A DNA stretch of 64,000 bases from UBA10649 sp037130755 (GTDB lineage: Bacteria > Actinomycetota > Actinomycetes > S36-B12): positions 21,193-85,192 of the forward strand of contig JBAXSI010000006.1 of assembly GCA_037130755.1 (NCBI GenBank), read 5' to 3'. Made by a program: the position numbers and the translations under genes. This document shows, piece after piece, positions 8,984 to 18,062 of this stretch (its first letter is position 1; every line of letters starts with the position of its first letter). The notes below the pieces were generated by a model. It was not told the origin of the DNA. It saw only the letters and a program-made list of their open reading frames with translations, and did not search any database.

Positions 8984-10417
8984 ATGCGCCGTGCCAAGAT
9001 CGTTGCCACCCTCGGCCCCGCGACCAGTTCTCTGGACGCCATTCGAGGGCTGGTGGCAGCCGGGATGGACGTGGCCCGGCTGAACCTGTCCCATGGCAAT
9101 CACGATGACCACCTGGACGTCTACAAGTACGTCAGGATCGCCGCCGACGAGGCGGGCCGCGGCGTCGGGATCCTCGTGGACCTCCAGGGTCCCAAGATCC
9201 GGCTGGGCCGGTTCGCGGGCGGTCCGGTGCTTCTGGAGAACGGTGCGGAGTTCATCGTCACCACCGAGGACGTCCCGGGCGACCAGCACATGGTCTCGAC
9301 CACTCACTCGGGGCTGCCGGGCGACGTCACGCCGGGGGACCTGGTCCTCGTCGACGATGGCCGCATCGAATTGAAGGTCACCAAGGTCGACGGACCCCGC
9401 GTCCACACCGTCGTGGTCGAGGGCGGCCGCGTCTCCGACAACAAGGGCTTCAACCTGCCCGGGGTGGCGGTCAGCGTTCCCGCCTTGTCCGAGAAGGACC
9501 GAGATGACCTGCGCTGGGCACTGCGCAACGGCGCCGACATCATCGCCCTGTCGTTCGTCCGCAACGCCGGCGACATCGCCGACGTCCACGACATCATGGA
9601 GGAGGAGGGTATCCGCCTCCCCGTTCTGGCCAAGGTCGAGAAGCCGCAGGCGGTCGACAACCTCGAGGAGATCATCGCGGCGTTCGACGGCGTGATGGTT
9701 GCCCGCGGCGACCTCGGCGTCGAGCTCCCGCTCGAGGCCGTGCCGCTGGTGCAAAAGCGCGCTGTCCACCTGTGTCGCGAGGCCGGCAAGCCGGTCATCG
9801 TCGCCACTCAGATGCTGGACTCGATGGCCGTCTCGAACCGCCCGACGCGTGCCGAGGCGAGCGACGTCGCCAACGCGATCCTCGACGGTGCCGACGCGCT
9901 CATGCTTTCGGGTGAGACCAGCGTGGGACACCACCCCAGTCACGTCGTCGAGACGATGGGCCGCATCATCGAGCACGTCGAGGAGATGGCGCTGCATGAA
10001 TTGCCGCCCCTCTCGGACCCCTGGACCGGCTCGACGGCCCGCTCGCTCACGCATGCTGCGGTCGACGTCGCCAACGGTGTCCACGCGACGCACCTGATCG
10101 CCTTCACCGAGACCGGCTCGTCGGCGCGCCTCGTGTCGCGCTGGCGCTCGAAGACGCCGCTGCTTGCCTTCACTCCCAACCCGCGCGTGCGCAGTCAGCT
10201 TGCCCTCGTCTGGGGAGTCGAGACCTTCCTCGTTCCGCAGGTCCAGCACACCGACGACATGGTCGTGCAGGTCGACAAGGCGCTGCTGGACATCGGCCGC
10301 GCGACGTACGGCGATCGTGTCGTCATCGTCGCCGGCGTTCCGCCCGGAATCCCCGGCACTACCAACGGTTTGCGCGTCCACAAGATGGGCAGCGCGGGGC
10401 CTGGCGGCGGCGTCTGA
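8984..10417 (+). CDS. pyk: Pyruvate kinase
   Basis: 477 residues. Converts phosphoenolpyruvate and ADP to pyruvate and ATP, the last step of glycolysis. Landmarks: start segment RRAKIVATLGPAT, substrate loop ARLNLSHGNH, the LVDLQGPKIR segment opening the B domain, the active-site lysine in LAKVEKPQAV, the magnesium site in MVARGDLGVELP, and VATQMLDSM. The C-terminal domain (ARLVSRWRSKTPLLAFTPN) is the allosteric region. The ATG at 8984 is fixed by the leaderless promoter. Position after gltBD is common in actinobacteria. Confidence 0.96.
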   Translation: MRRAKIVATLGPATSSLDAIRGLVAAGMDVARLNLSHGNHDDHLDVYKYVRIAADEAGRGVGILVDLQGPKIRLGRFAGGPVLLENGAEFIVTTEDVPGDQHMVSTTHSGLPGDVTPGDLVLVDDGRIELKVTKVDGPRVHTVVVEGGRVSDNKGFNLPGVAVSVPALSEKDRDDLRWALRNGADIIALSFVRNAGDIADVHDIMEEEGIRLPVLAKVEKPQAVDNLEEIIAAFDGVMVARGDLGVELPLEAVPLVQKRAVHLCREAGKPVIVATQMLDSMAVSNRPTRAEASDVANAILDGADALMLSGETSVGHHPSHVVETMGRIIEHVEEMALHELPPLSDPWTGSTARSLTHAAVDVANGVHATHLIAFTETGSSARLVSRWRSKTPLLAFTPNPRVRSQLALVWGVETFLVPQVQHTDDMVVQVDKALLDIGRATYGDRVVIVAGVPPGIPGTTNGLRVHKMGSAGPGGGV

Positions 10418-10433
10418 CGCAGGTCGACTGTCA

Positions 10434-10456
10434 GACCCCCTTCGTAGTGTGGGGTC
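10434..10456 (+). promoter_or_regulatory. Leaderless promoter framed by an inverted repeat, upstream of the DUF222 gene
   Basis: TAGTGT (10445-10450) lies 6 nt before the ATG at 10457 and fits a leaderless -10. It sits inside a perfect 6-bp inverted repeat: GACCCC (10434-10439) and GGGGTC (10451-10456), the right arm touching the ATG. The repeat could be an operator over the -10 or a stem that ends pyk transcription; neither is proven. Confidence 0.45.
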
Positions 10457-11848
10457 ATGTCGATCGATCACGCCTCGCCCGCCGCCGACGCGGCACTGGC
10501 GGAGTGGGAGTGGGAAGTGGTGCTCTCGGCGCCGCCTTCGCTGCTCGATGCGGACCCTGCGACGTTGACACTGACGGGCCAACTCGACTTCCTGGCCGAG
10601 GTCCAGCGGCAGCGCTCATGGCTAGCGAGCCTTGAGTCACGCGCGCTCGTGGCCATCGCTGGCGGTGAGCCGCAGACGCGAGAGGTCACCGTGTCAGGCG
10701 GGGTATCAGTGGAGATCATCGACGAGCGCATCGACCTCGTCGCGGCCGCCCTTCGGCGGTCCGCGCTGACCGTACGTCGTCAGGTCCACCGGGCCCGCCT
10801 CATGCGCCGCGGACTTGCCGCTACTCGGGCCGCACTCGAAACCGGCTCGATCTCACCGGAGCACGCCGATGTGATCGCGCGCGCAGCCGAGGGCATCGAG
10901 CCAGGGCTGCTCGCGGACTTCGAGAGTCGGGTGCTCGCCAAGGCCCACCTGCTCACTTCGGCCGAGACGGCCGCCTTCGCACGGCGCGTCCGGGCGCGGG
11001 TCGACGCCGCCGGCGAGGAACGGCGTCGGCAGGCAGCCCGTCGGCATGTCGATGTGCGCGTCTGGGCTGAGGACGACGGCCTCGCCTGTCTGGTGGCCCG
11101 TCTCCCGCTCACCGATGCCTCGCGGATTCACGCTGCGATCGAGGCCGGCGCCCGCCGCGTGGAAGCGCCGTGCGATGCCTCGCTGGGGGAGCGACGTGTG
11201 GCCGCGCTCGTCAGAGCGGTCTGCAGCGATCCCGGTGACCAGGCGTCGTCGGCCGTGCGGGCCGAGATCGGCGTGACCGTCGATCTCGCCACGATGCTCG
11301 GACTCAGTGACGACCCGGTGCTCATCACACTGGGGTCGGGTCCCGCTGAGCCGGCCACCGCGGCGGCACTTCACGACCTGCTTGCTGACCCAGAGGTCCC
11401 CGTGGCACTTCGCCGGCTGGTCACCGACCCGATGACCGGTGAACTCCTCGACCGAGGCCGGGCGAGCTACCGGGTGACCGACGCCTTGCGCTCCTTCCTC
11501 GTGGCTCGCGATGGCACCTGCCGATTCCCCGGGTGCATGCGGCGCGCGACGGCCTGCGAGATCGATCACGCAGTGTCGTGGGACCGCGGTGGTTCGACCG
11601 ATCGAGCGAACCTCGGGCCACTATGCATTCGCCATCACCTGCTCAAGACGCACGCCGGCTGGACCTTCCATGCGGCGCGGCCGGATGGGGCGACCGAGTG
11701 GCTCGGTCCCGACGGTCGGGAGTACGTCTCTCATCAGCTCGACCGCTTGCTTGCCCGCTGGGGCCGGTCCGAAAGCGCACACCGTCCACCGACAGGTCGT
11801 GTCATCCGGAGTAGGCCGCGTGGCAGCCCAGACCCGCCACCCTTCTGA
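10457..11848 (+). CDS. DUF222 (13E12-family) protein with C-terminal HNH nuclease domain
   Basis: 463 residues. The N-terminal two thirds match the helical DUF222 region of the actinobacterial 13E12 repeat family (LDFLAEVQRQRSWLASLES, and an Arg-rich helical middle). The C-terminus has an intact HNH motif: CRFPGCMRRA, then EIDHAVSWDRGGSTD, then NLGPLCIRHHLLKTH (about residues 353-397), with zinc cysteines and the Asp-His pair. These proteins are multicopy in many actinobacteria; the biological role is not established, with DNA cleavage inferred from HNH. It is monocistronic with its own promoter, between pyk and a P-type ATPase. Confidence 0.88.
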   Translation: MSIDHASPAADAALAEWEWEVVLSAPPSLLDADPATLTLTGQLDFLAEVQRQRSWLASLESRALVAIAGGEPQTREVTVSGGVSVEIIDERIDLVAAALRRSALTVRRQVHRARLMRRGLAATRAALETGSISPEHADVIARAAEGIEPGLLADFESRVLAKAHLLTSAETAAFARRVRARVDAAGEERRRQAARRHVDVRVWAEDDGLACLVARLPLTDASRIHAAIEAGARRVEAPCDASLGERRVAALVRAVCSDPGDQASSAVRAEIGVTVDLATMLGLSDDPVLITLGSGPAEPATAAALHDLLADPEVPVALRRLVTDPMTGELLDRGRASYRVTDALRSFLVARDGTCRFPGCMRRATACEIDHAVSWDRGGSTDRANLGPLCIRHHLLKTHAGWTFHAARPDGATEWLGPDGREYVSHQLDRLLARWGRSESAHRPPTGRVIRSRPRGSPDPPPF

Positions 11849-11904
11849 CGCACCACCCTTCTTCCCCGTCAGCCTCCGGACCGGCCTCCTGCCAGACTCT
11901 GGGC

Positions 11905-14613
11905 GTGACTGCTTCGCTTGATGCGCCCTGGTTCACGCTGGATGCCAATGACGTCTCGGCTCGCCTTGGCACGGACGTCGAGACGGGACTGACGGATGCG
12001 GCGGCGCGGGCCGCGCTGGAGACGTTCGGCCCCAACACCCTGCCGGCGGCCGCGCGACGCTCGGCGTGGGCCATCACGCTGGCTACGTGGGCCACCCCGA
12101 TGAACATCATGCTCACGGTGGTGGCGGTCATCTCCTACGTCATCGGTCAGGTCGAGACGGGCGTGCTCATCAGCGTCCTGGTGGTCATCAACGTGGTGAT
12201 GGGTGCGCGACAGGAGATCAACGCGCGAAGCAGTGTCGAGGCGCTGCAGTCGATGCAGGTGCCCAGTGCGCGGGTGCGACGCGGCGGCGTCCTCCTGGAA
12301 CTCCCTGCGGCCGGGCTCGTGCCGGGCGACGTGGTCCTCGTGGAGGCCGGCGACCTGGTGCCCGCCGATGGCCGCATCGTCATCTCGGCCCGCCTGGAGG
12401 TAGCCGAGAGCGCCCTCACGGGGGAGAGCGCCCCGGTCGCGAAGGACGCCGAGCGGATGGCCGATCCGCAGACGGCGCTGGGCGATCGCTCGAGCATGCT
12501 GTTCCAGAACACGTCGGTCACGCGGGGCACAGCCACGATGATCGTCACCGCAACCGGATCCGACACCGAGATGGGCAAGATCGCGGGACTTCTTGGTTCC
12601 GTGGAGGTCGCGCAGTCGCCGTTGCAGCGCGAGGTCCGCGGCCTCACGATCCGGCTGGCGATCATCGCCTGGATCGCTGTCGCGGTGATCGTCATCCTCG
12701 GCTTCTGGCGAGGCCTTGATCCGAGCGCGGTCATCCTGCTCGGCATCACCACCGCGATCTCCGCGATCCCGTCCGGCCTGCCGACGTTCCTCACCGGGAT
12801 GCTGTCCTACGGCGCGCAGCGACTGGCCAAAGCGCAGGCCGTCGTCAAGAGCCTCAACGACGTCGAGACGCTTGGCAGCACGACCGCGATCAACAGCGAC
12901 AAGACGGGCACGCTGACGATGGACATGATGACGGCCACGCGCATGTACGCGTTCGGCCAGTGGTTCACCATCGACGGCAGCGGCTACGCCAAGCAGGGCG
13001 CCATCCTGCATGCGGCGGGCAAGGACAGCCCCGACTTCAGGATGCTCGCCTACGGCCTGGCACTGAGCGGGGACGCCACCGTCGACTCCCAGGGCACGGT
13101 GGTGGGCGATCCCACCGAGGCTGCTCTGGTGGTGCTGGCGGCAAAGATGGGAGTCGATGCACCGGAGTCGCGGCGAGAGTACCCGCGAATCGCCGAGGTG
13201 CCGTTCGACTCCGCCTACAAGTTCATGTCCACGATCCATGAGGTCGAACTGGACGGTGCGATGTCCGTCGTCGTTCTCGTCAAGGGTGCCCCCGACGTCC
13301 TGCTCGAGCGATGCAGCGAAGCCTGGGGAGCAGAGGTCCTCGGCCCGATCTCGGCGGTACGGCAGGACATCGTCGCGGCGAACAACGCGCTGGCGGAGCA
13401 GGGACTTCGCGTCATGTCCTTCGCGGCGAAGGTCGTGCCGCTATCCGAGCGGGACGCCGTCGCGGCGGACCCGATGGCGGCGGTGGGCGATCTCGCGTTC
13501 GTCGCGCTGGTGGGGATCATCGACCCGCTTCGTCCGTCGGCCAAGGACGCGATCGCGGTGGCTCAGCGCGCTGGCATCGACGTCCGCATGATCACCGGTG
13601 ACCACGCCGTGACGGCGAGGGCGATCGGCCAGGACCTCGGCCTGGGGCCGGGCGTCATCACCGGGCCCGAACTGCACCAGCTCTCCGATGACGAACTGCT
13701 CGCGCGCCTGCCGGACCTGCACGTGTTCGGCCGCGTCTCGCCGGAGGACAAGCTGCGCGTGGTGACCCTCATGCAAAGGCGTGGCGACATCGTCGCGATG
13801 ACCGGCGATGCGGTGAACGACGCGGCCGCCTTGAAGAAGGCGGACATCGGCGTGGCCATGGGCAGCGGGAGCGATGTCACGAAGCAGTCAGCGAAGATGA
13901 TCCTCGTCGACGACAACTTCGCGACGCTGGTGCACGCGATCGAGATGGGTCGCGACATCTACGGCAAGGTCAGTGCACAGATCCGGTTCGTCCTGAGCGG
14001 CCTGTTCGGGCTGCTCGGCATCATGCTTGGCGCCAGCCTGCTCAACCTCAACGACGGCAACGTCCTGACGGCGGTGCAGTTGCTGTTCGTCTCGTTCCTC
14101 ATCGGCCTGTTCCCTGCCATCGCCTTGTCGACGGACACCTCGGAGCCCGGCCTGATGTCCCTTCGGCCGCGCGATCCGGGGGTGGCCATCCTCAATCACC
14201 GAACCGCGCCGATGTGGGTGCTCTTCGGGTTCACGCAGGCGGCTGTCAGCCTCCTGCCGTTCGCCTGGCAGCCGCTGCTGGGCGTCCCGACGGCCCAGAC
14301 GATGACCTTCGCGATCCTCGCCCTCAGCACGATCTGGCTGGCCGCCTCGATGCGCCGGTCGGTGCTGCCCGCGTGGGCCGGCCCCTACTTCCCGTTCTGG
14401 GCGTGGATGGCGATCCCGCTGGTCTTGTCGGTGCTCGCCGTCGAGCTGCCCTTCCTTCAGGGCGTGCTGCTGACGGTCGGACTGACGGGGCTGCAGTGGC
14501 TCACGGTGCTCGTGTTGTCCCTGATGGTGCCCTTCGTGATCGAAGTGACCAAGGCCATTCTCCGACGCCGTGCCCCCGCTGCGACGGTACGGCCAGCGCC
14601 GATAGAGTCGTGA
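11905..14613 (+). CDS. P-type (P2-like) cation-transporting ATPase with non-canonical ion-site motifs
   Basis: 902 residues, full length. The cation-ATPase N-terminal domain is followed by the actuator TGES (172-175), the phosphorylated Asp332 in SDKTGTLT, a nucleotide-binding domain and a six-helix C-terminal bundle. It looks like a P2 pump, but the ion ligands differ: M4 reads IPSGLP (288-293) where calcium pumps have PEGLP, and M6 reads VSFLIGLFPA where they have an Asn and an Asp (NLVTDG). The hinge reads GDAVND rather than GDGVND. Transported ion unknown. The start is GTG 11905, 6 nt after a degenerate -10 (CAGACT, 11893-11898). The 3' end overlaps the pyr promoter region. Confidence 0.85.
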   Translation: MTASLDAPWFTLDANDVSARLGTDVETGLTDAAARAALETFGPNTLPAAARRSAWAITLATWATPMNIMLTVVAVISYVIGQVETGVLISVLVVINVVMGARQEINARSSVEALQSMQVPSARVRRGGVLLELPAAGLVPGDVVLVEAGDLVPADGRIVISARLEVAESALTGESAPVAKDAERMADPQTALGDRSSMLFQNTSVTRGTATMIVTATGSDTEMGKIAGLLGSVEVAQSPLQREVRGLTIRLAIIAWIAVAVIVILGFWRGLDPSAVILLGITTAISAIPSGLPTFLTGMLSYGAQRLAKAQAVVKSLNDVETLGSTTAINSDKTGTLTMDMMTATRMYAFGQWFTIDGSGYAKQGAILHAAGKDSPDFRMLAYGLALSGDATVDSQGTVVGDPTEAALVVLAAKMGVDAPESRREYPRIAEVPFDSAYKFMSTIHEVELDGAMSVVVLVKGAPDVLLERCSEAWGAEVLGPISAVRQDIVAANNALAEQGLRVMSFAAKVVPLSERDAVAADPMAAVGDLAFVALVGIIDPLRPSAKDAIAVAQRAGIDVRMITGDHAVTARAIGQDLGLGPGVITGPELHQLSDDELLARLPDLHVFGRVSPEDKLRVVTLMQRRGDIVAMTGDAVNDAAALKKADIGVAMGSGSDVTKQSAKMILVDDNFATLVHAIEMGRDIYGKVSAQIRFVLSGLFGLLGIMLGASLLNLNDGNVLTAVQLLFVSFLIGLFPAIALSTDTSEPGLMSLRPRDPGVAILNHRTAPMWVLFGFTQAAVSLLPFAWQPLLGVPTAQTMTFAILALSTIWLAASMRRSVLPAWAGPYFPFWAWMAIPLVLSVLAVELPFLQGVLLTVGLTGLQWLTVLVLSLMVPFVIEVTKAILRRRAPAATVRPAPIES

Positions 14614-14660
14614 CGTCAGACATCCTTTAAGACCCGTCCAGAGAGGCGGGGAAGGAGGTC
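14603..14660 (+). promoter_or_regulatory. pyr operon promoter and PyrR-binding leader hairpin that includes the ribosome binding site
   Basis: A -10-like TAGAGT (14603-14608) would start a leader of about 50 nt. The leader carries CGTCCAGAGAGGCG (14635-14648), which fits 12 of 14 positions of the known PyrR-binding loop consensus ARUCCNGNGAGGYU. Flanking arms pair: CCCG with CGGG, and TCCTT (14623-14627) with AAGGA (14652-14656), the latter being the Shine-Dalgarno of pyrR. PyrR bound with UMP should hold this stem and hide the site, i.e. translational repression, as reported for mycobacteria, rather than the attenuation used in Bacillus. No terminator hairpin is seen. Confidence 0.75.
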
Positions 14661-14663
14661 CGC

Positions 14664-15209
14664 ATGTCGAAGGTCGTCCTGGACGACGCCGATATCGGCC
14701 GCGCGATCACGCGTATCTCGCATGAGATTCTGGAGCGGAACAAGGGCTCCGAAGACCTCATCTTGTTGGGTATTCCCACTCGTGGCTTCCCGCTCGCGAA
14801 GCGGATTGCCGCCACCATCGAGCGGATCGAGTCCGCCCCGGTCGAGGTCGGGTCCCTCGACATCACCTTGTACCGCGACGACCTGCGCCTGCGGCCCGCG
14901 CGGCCCCTGGAGGCCACGTCGATCCCGGCGGCAGGCATCGACGGTCGAGTGGTGGTCCTCGTCGACGACGTCCTGTACTCCGGTCGCACCATCCGAGCGG
15001 CGCTGGACGCGATCAGCGACATCGGCCGTCCGCGCGCGGTGCAACTGGCCGTCCTCGTGGACCGCGGCCATCGCGAGCTGCCGATCCGTCCCGACTTCGT
15101 CGGCAAGAACCTGCCCACATCGCATGGCGAGCAGGTGCGTGTCGCCCTTCGCGAGTTCGACGGCACCGACGAGGTAACCCTGCTCGACGCCCCGGAGGGC
15201 ACCGCATGA
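14664..15209 (+). CDS. pyrR: Bifunctional pyr operon regulator / uracil phosphoribosyltransferase
   Basis: 181 residues, usual length. An RNA-binding regulator that senses UMP/UTP against PRPP; most family members also have some uracil phosphoribosyltransferase activity. The type I PRTase fold is shown by GIPTRGFPLAKRIA and the PRPP loop VVVLVDDVLYSGRT (about residues 96-109); PTSHGEQVRV lies near the end. It is the first gene of an 11-gene unit and is preceded by its own target hairpin, so autoregulation is expected. It overlaps pyrB by 4 nt (ATGA). Confidence 0.95.
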   Translation: MSKVVLDDADIGRAITRISHEILERNKGSEDLILLGIPTRGFPLAKRIAATIERIESAPVEVGSLDITLYRDDLRLRPARPLEATSIPAAGIDGRVVVLVDDVLYSGRTIRAALDAISDIGRPRAVQLAVLVDRGHRELPIRPDFVGKNLPTSHGEQVRVALREFDGTDEVTLLDAPEGTA

Positions 15210-16177
15210 GACACCTGCTGTCCGCCGCCGACCTCGACTCGGCCACCGCCCAGCTGATCCTCGACACGGCCGCTGAGCTCGCCACGGTCACGGACCGGTC
15301 GGTCAAGAAGCTGCCCACACTGCGAGGACGCACGGTGGTCAACCTGTTCTTCGAGGACTCCACTCGCACCCGCATCTCCTTCGAGATGGCGGCCAAGCGG
15401 CTGTCCGCCGACGTGATCAACTTCGCCGCGAAGGGCTCCAGCGTGTCCAAGGGCGAGAGCCTGAAGGACACCGCGCTCACCCTCGAGGCGATGGGCGCCG
15501 ACGCCGTCGTCATCCGGCACAGCGCTTCGGGTGCTCCGCATCGACTCGCCAATGCCGGCTGGATTGGCGGCACGGTCGTGAACGCGGGCGACGGCACTCA
15601 CGAGCACCCGACGCAGGCGCTCCTGGACGCCTACACGATCCGGCGTCACCTGCGGGGCGGCAAGGGCGACCTCGACGGACTCCGAGTCACCATTGTCGGC
15701 GACGTGCTGCACAGCCGCGTGGCACGCTCGAATGTGCTGCTGCTGAGCATCCTCGGCGCCGACGTCACACTCGTCGGTCCGCCCACGCTGCTGCCCACCG
15801 GGATCGATTCGTGGCCGTGCAAGGTCTCCTACGACATCGACGAGGTCATTCCCGGAACCGACGCCCTGATGATGCTCCGCGTTCAGCTCGAGCGCATGCA
15901 GGCGGCCTACTTCCCGTCGGCTCGCGAGTACAGCCGCGCGTACGGCCTCGACCGTGAGCGCATGGTCAAGCTCCCTGACCATGCGATCGTCATGCACCCC
16001 GGCCCGATGAACCGCGGAATGGAGATCAGCGCCGAGGTCGCCGACAGCGATCGCGCCGTGATGGTCGAGCAGGTCGCCAACGGCGTGAGCGTGCGCATGG
16101 CGGTGCTCTACCTGCTCCTCGGCGGCTCAGGCGAGGCCATTGCCACGGCCGAGAAGTCCGGAGGGCGAGCAGCATGA
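15206..16177 (+). CDS. pyrB: Aspartate carbamoyltransferase catalytic subunit
   Basis: 323 residues. Condenses carbamoyl phosphate with aspartate, the first committed step of pyrimidine synthesis. Carbamoyl-phosphate loop STRTRISFE begins near residue 52; the second substrate loop SVSKGESLKDT, the HEHPTQALLDAYT motif and HPGPMNRG near the C-terminus are all intact. No pyrI regulatory subunit is present, as usual outside enterobacteria. Overlaps of 4 nt on both sides couple it to pyrR and pyrC. Confidence 0.97.
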   Translation: MRHLLSAADLDSATAQLILDTAAELATVTDRSVKKLPTLRGRTVVNLFFEDSTRTRISFEMAAKRLSADVINFAAKGSSVSKGESLKDTALTLEAMGADAVVIRHSASGAPHRLANAGWIGGTVVNAGDGTHEHPTQALLDAYTIRRHLRGGKGDLDGLRVTIVGDVLHSRVARSNVLLLSILGADVTLVGPPTLLPTGIDSWPCKVSYDIDEVIPGTDALMMLRVQLERMQAAYFPSAREYSRAYGLDRERMVKLPDHAIVMHPGPMNRGMEISAEVADSDRAVMVEQVANGVSVRMAVLYLLLGGSGEAIATAEKSGGRAA

Positions 16178-17472
16178 ACCAGTCCTTCATTCTGCGCGGC
16201 GTGCGTCCCTATGGCGATGACCCGGTCGACATCGTCGTCGCCGACGGCGTCATCCGTCAGATCACGGCCGCCGGAGCGGCCTTTGCTGACGGTGCCGAGG
16301 TGCAGGAGGCCAACGGCCTGATCGCCCTGCCCGGCCTGGTCGACCTGCATACGCACCTGCGCGAGCCCGGTCGCGAGGATGCCGAGACCGTCGAGACGGG
16401 TTCGCAGGCAGCCGCGCTGGGCGGATACACGGCGGTGTTCGCCATGGCGAACACCTTCCCGGTGGCCGACACCGCTGGCGTCGTCGAGCAGGTCTGGCGG
16501 CTCGGCCAGGAGTCCGGACTCGTCGACGTGCACCCGGTGGGCGCCGTCACCGTCGGGTTGGGGGGCACACAGTTGGCCGAGCTCGGCGCCATGGCCGGAT
16601 CAGCTGCGCAGGTGCGGGTGTTCAGCGACGATGGCAAGTGCGTCTCCGATGCCGTGCTCATGCGACGCGCTCTGGAGTACGTCAAGGCGTTCGACGGGGT
16701 CATTGCCCAGCACGCGCAGGAGCCGCGCCTGACGGAGAACGCGCAGATGAACGAGAGTCCGCTCTCAGGGGTCCTTGGCCTCACGGGCTGGCCCGCGGTG
16801 GCGGAGGAGTCGATCATCGCGCGCGACGTCCTGCTGGCGCACCACGTCGGATCACGCCTGCACGTGTGCCATGTGTCGACAGCGGGCTCGGTCGACATCG
16901 TGCGTTGGGCGAAGGCACGCGGCATCAACGTCACGGCCGAGGTCACCCCACACCATCTACTGCTCACCGAGGAACTCGTGCGCAGCTACGACCCGGTCTA
17001 CAAGGTCAACCCGCCCCTTCGATCCGCCGACGACGTGGCCGCCTTGTGGGAGGGGCTTGCCGACGGCACGATCGACATCGTGGCCACCGACCATGCCCCG
17101 CACGCACTCGAGGACAAGGACTGCGAGTGGGGTGCGGCGTCCTTCGGCATGCTCGGACTGCAGACGGCGCTGAGTGTCGTCGTGGAGACGATGGTGCGCA
17201 CCGGGCGTCTGGACTGGCGTGGCGTCGCCGAGCGGATGTCCGCGGCTCCCGCGCGGATCGGCCAGGCGCACGATCACGGCCAGCCGCTGGAGGTCGGATC
17301 CGTCGCGAACATCGTCCTCGTCGATGCAGACGCGCGCTGGGTCGTCGAAGCCGACCTGCTTGCGAGCAAGAGCCACAACACGCCTTACGCAGGAATGGAA
17401 CTGCCGGCACGGGTCGAGCACGTCCTCAAGCGCGGCCGCTTCACGGTGCGCAACGGGATGGTCGACCGGTGA
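16174..17472 (+). CDS. pyrC: Dihydroorotase (class I type)
   Basis: 432 residues, the long class I form. Cyclises carbamoyl aspartate to dihydroorotate with a binuclear zinc centre. Metal ligands are readable: His59 and His61 in DLHTHLREPG, later His residues in HVCHVS and EVTPHHLLL, and Asp306 in VATDHAPH. KSHNTPYAG near the end is a typical class I segment. The start ATG overlaps the pyrB stop (ATGA), and the stop overlaps the next gene (GTGA). Confidence 0.96.
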   Translation: MNQSFILRGVRPYGDDPVDIVVADGVIRQITAAGAAFADGAEVQEANGLIALPGLVDLHTHLREPGREDAETVETGSQAAALGGYTAVFAMANTFPVADTAGVVEQVWRLGQESGLVDVHPVGAVTVGLGGTQLAELGAMAGSAAQVRVFSDDGKCVSDAVLMRRALEYVKAFDGVIAQHAQEPRLTENAQMNESPLSGVLGLTGWPAVAEESIIARDVLLAHHVGSRLHVCHVSTAGSVDIVRWAKARGINVTAEVTPHHLLLTEELVRSYDPVYKVNPPLRSADDVAALWEGLADGTIDIVATDHAPHALEDKDCEWGAASFGMLGLQTALSVVVETMVRTGRLDWRGVAERMSAAPARIGQAHDHGQPLEVGSVANIVLVDADARWVVEADLLASKSHNTPYAGMELPARVEHVLKRGRFTVRNGMVDR

Positions 17473-18062
17473 CCCTCGTTCGCACGACGGACTACACCGA
17501 TCAGGCGCAGATCACGAACTGGCCTGCGCGGACCGTGCTCGTGGTCATCGTCCTCGTGCTGATCGCGCTGGCGTTGTGGGGGATGCGGCGCGGTTGGCGC
17601 AACCGCCAGGCGCGTCAGGCGTGGATCCCGGCCCCCCAGGATGAGCCGTCGACGTCGGGCTTCAGCGCACCGGTGGAGGGTCTCTACATCGGGTCGGCGA
17701 CCGCTGGTGACTGGATGGACCGCATCGCCGTCCACGATCTCGGAGTGCGCAGTCGAGCGTCGATGTCGTGGGGAAACGAGGGGGTCTACCTCGATCGAGT
17801 CGGGGCCCGCAGCGTCCTGATCCCTTCCAGCGACGTGCTCGGGGTACGCCTCGATCGCGGCGTCGCCGGCACGGTCAAGGCGAAGGACAGCGTCATCGTC
17901 ATCACGTGGCGACTCGGCGATGCCGTGCTCGACACCGGGTTCCGGGCGGATGACTCTGCCGGGCACGGTGCTGTGCTGGAAGGACTCGCGGGGACGTACG
18001 CCGTCACCGCGCGTGGAATGGACGCGCATGACAAGGAGACCGGTGAACCTCGACACGCCTGA
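17469..18062 (+). CDS. Single-pass membrane protein with PH-like domain, conserved pyr-operon member
   Basis: 197 residues. An N-terminal stretch, then one membrane helix (about residues 23-39, rich in Val/Leu/Ile), then a basic stop-transfer (RRGWRNRQARQ), then a soluble domain of about 140 residues with a beta-rich, PH-like look (VEGLYIGSATAGDWMDRIAVHDL; SDVLGVRLDRGVAG). It occupies the same place between pyrC and carA as the uncharacterised Rv1382 of M. tuberculosis, so I take it as that family; the function is unknown. GTG 17469 overlaps the pyrC stop by 4 nt. A role linking the operon to the membrane is only a guess. Confidence 0.75.
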   Translation: MTLVRTTDYTDQAQITNWPARTVLVVIVLVLIALALWGMRRGWRNRQARQAWIPAPQDEPSTSGFSAPVEGLYIGSATAGDWMDRIAVHDLGVRSRASMSWGNEGVYLDRVGARSVLIPSSDVLGVRLDRGVAGTVKAKDSVIVITWRLGDAVLDTGFRADDSAGHGAVLEGLAGTYAVTARGMDAHDKETGEPRHA

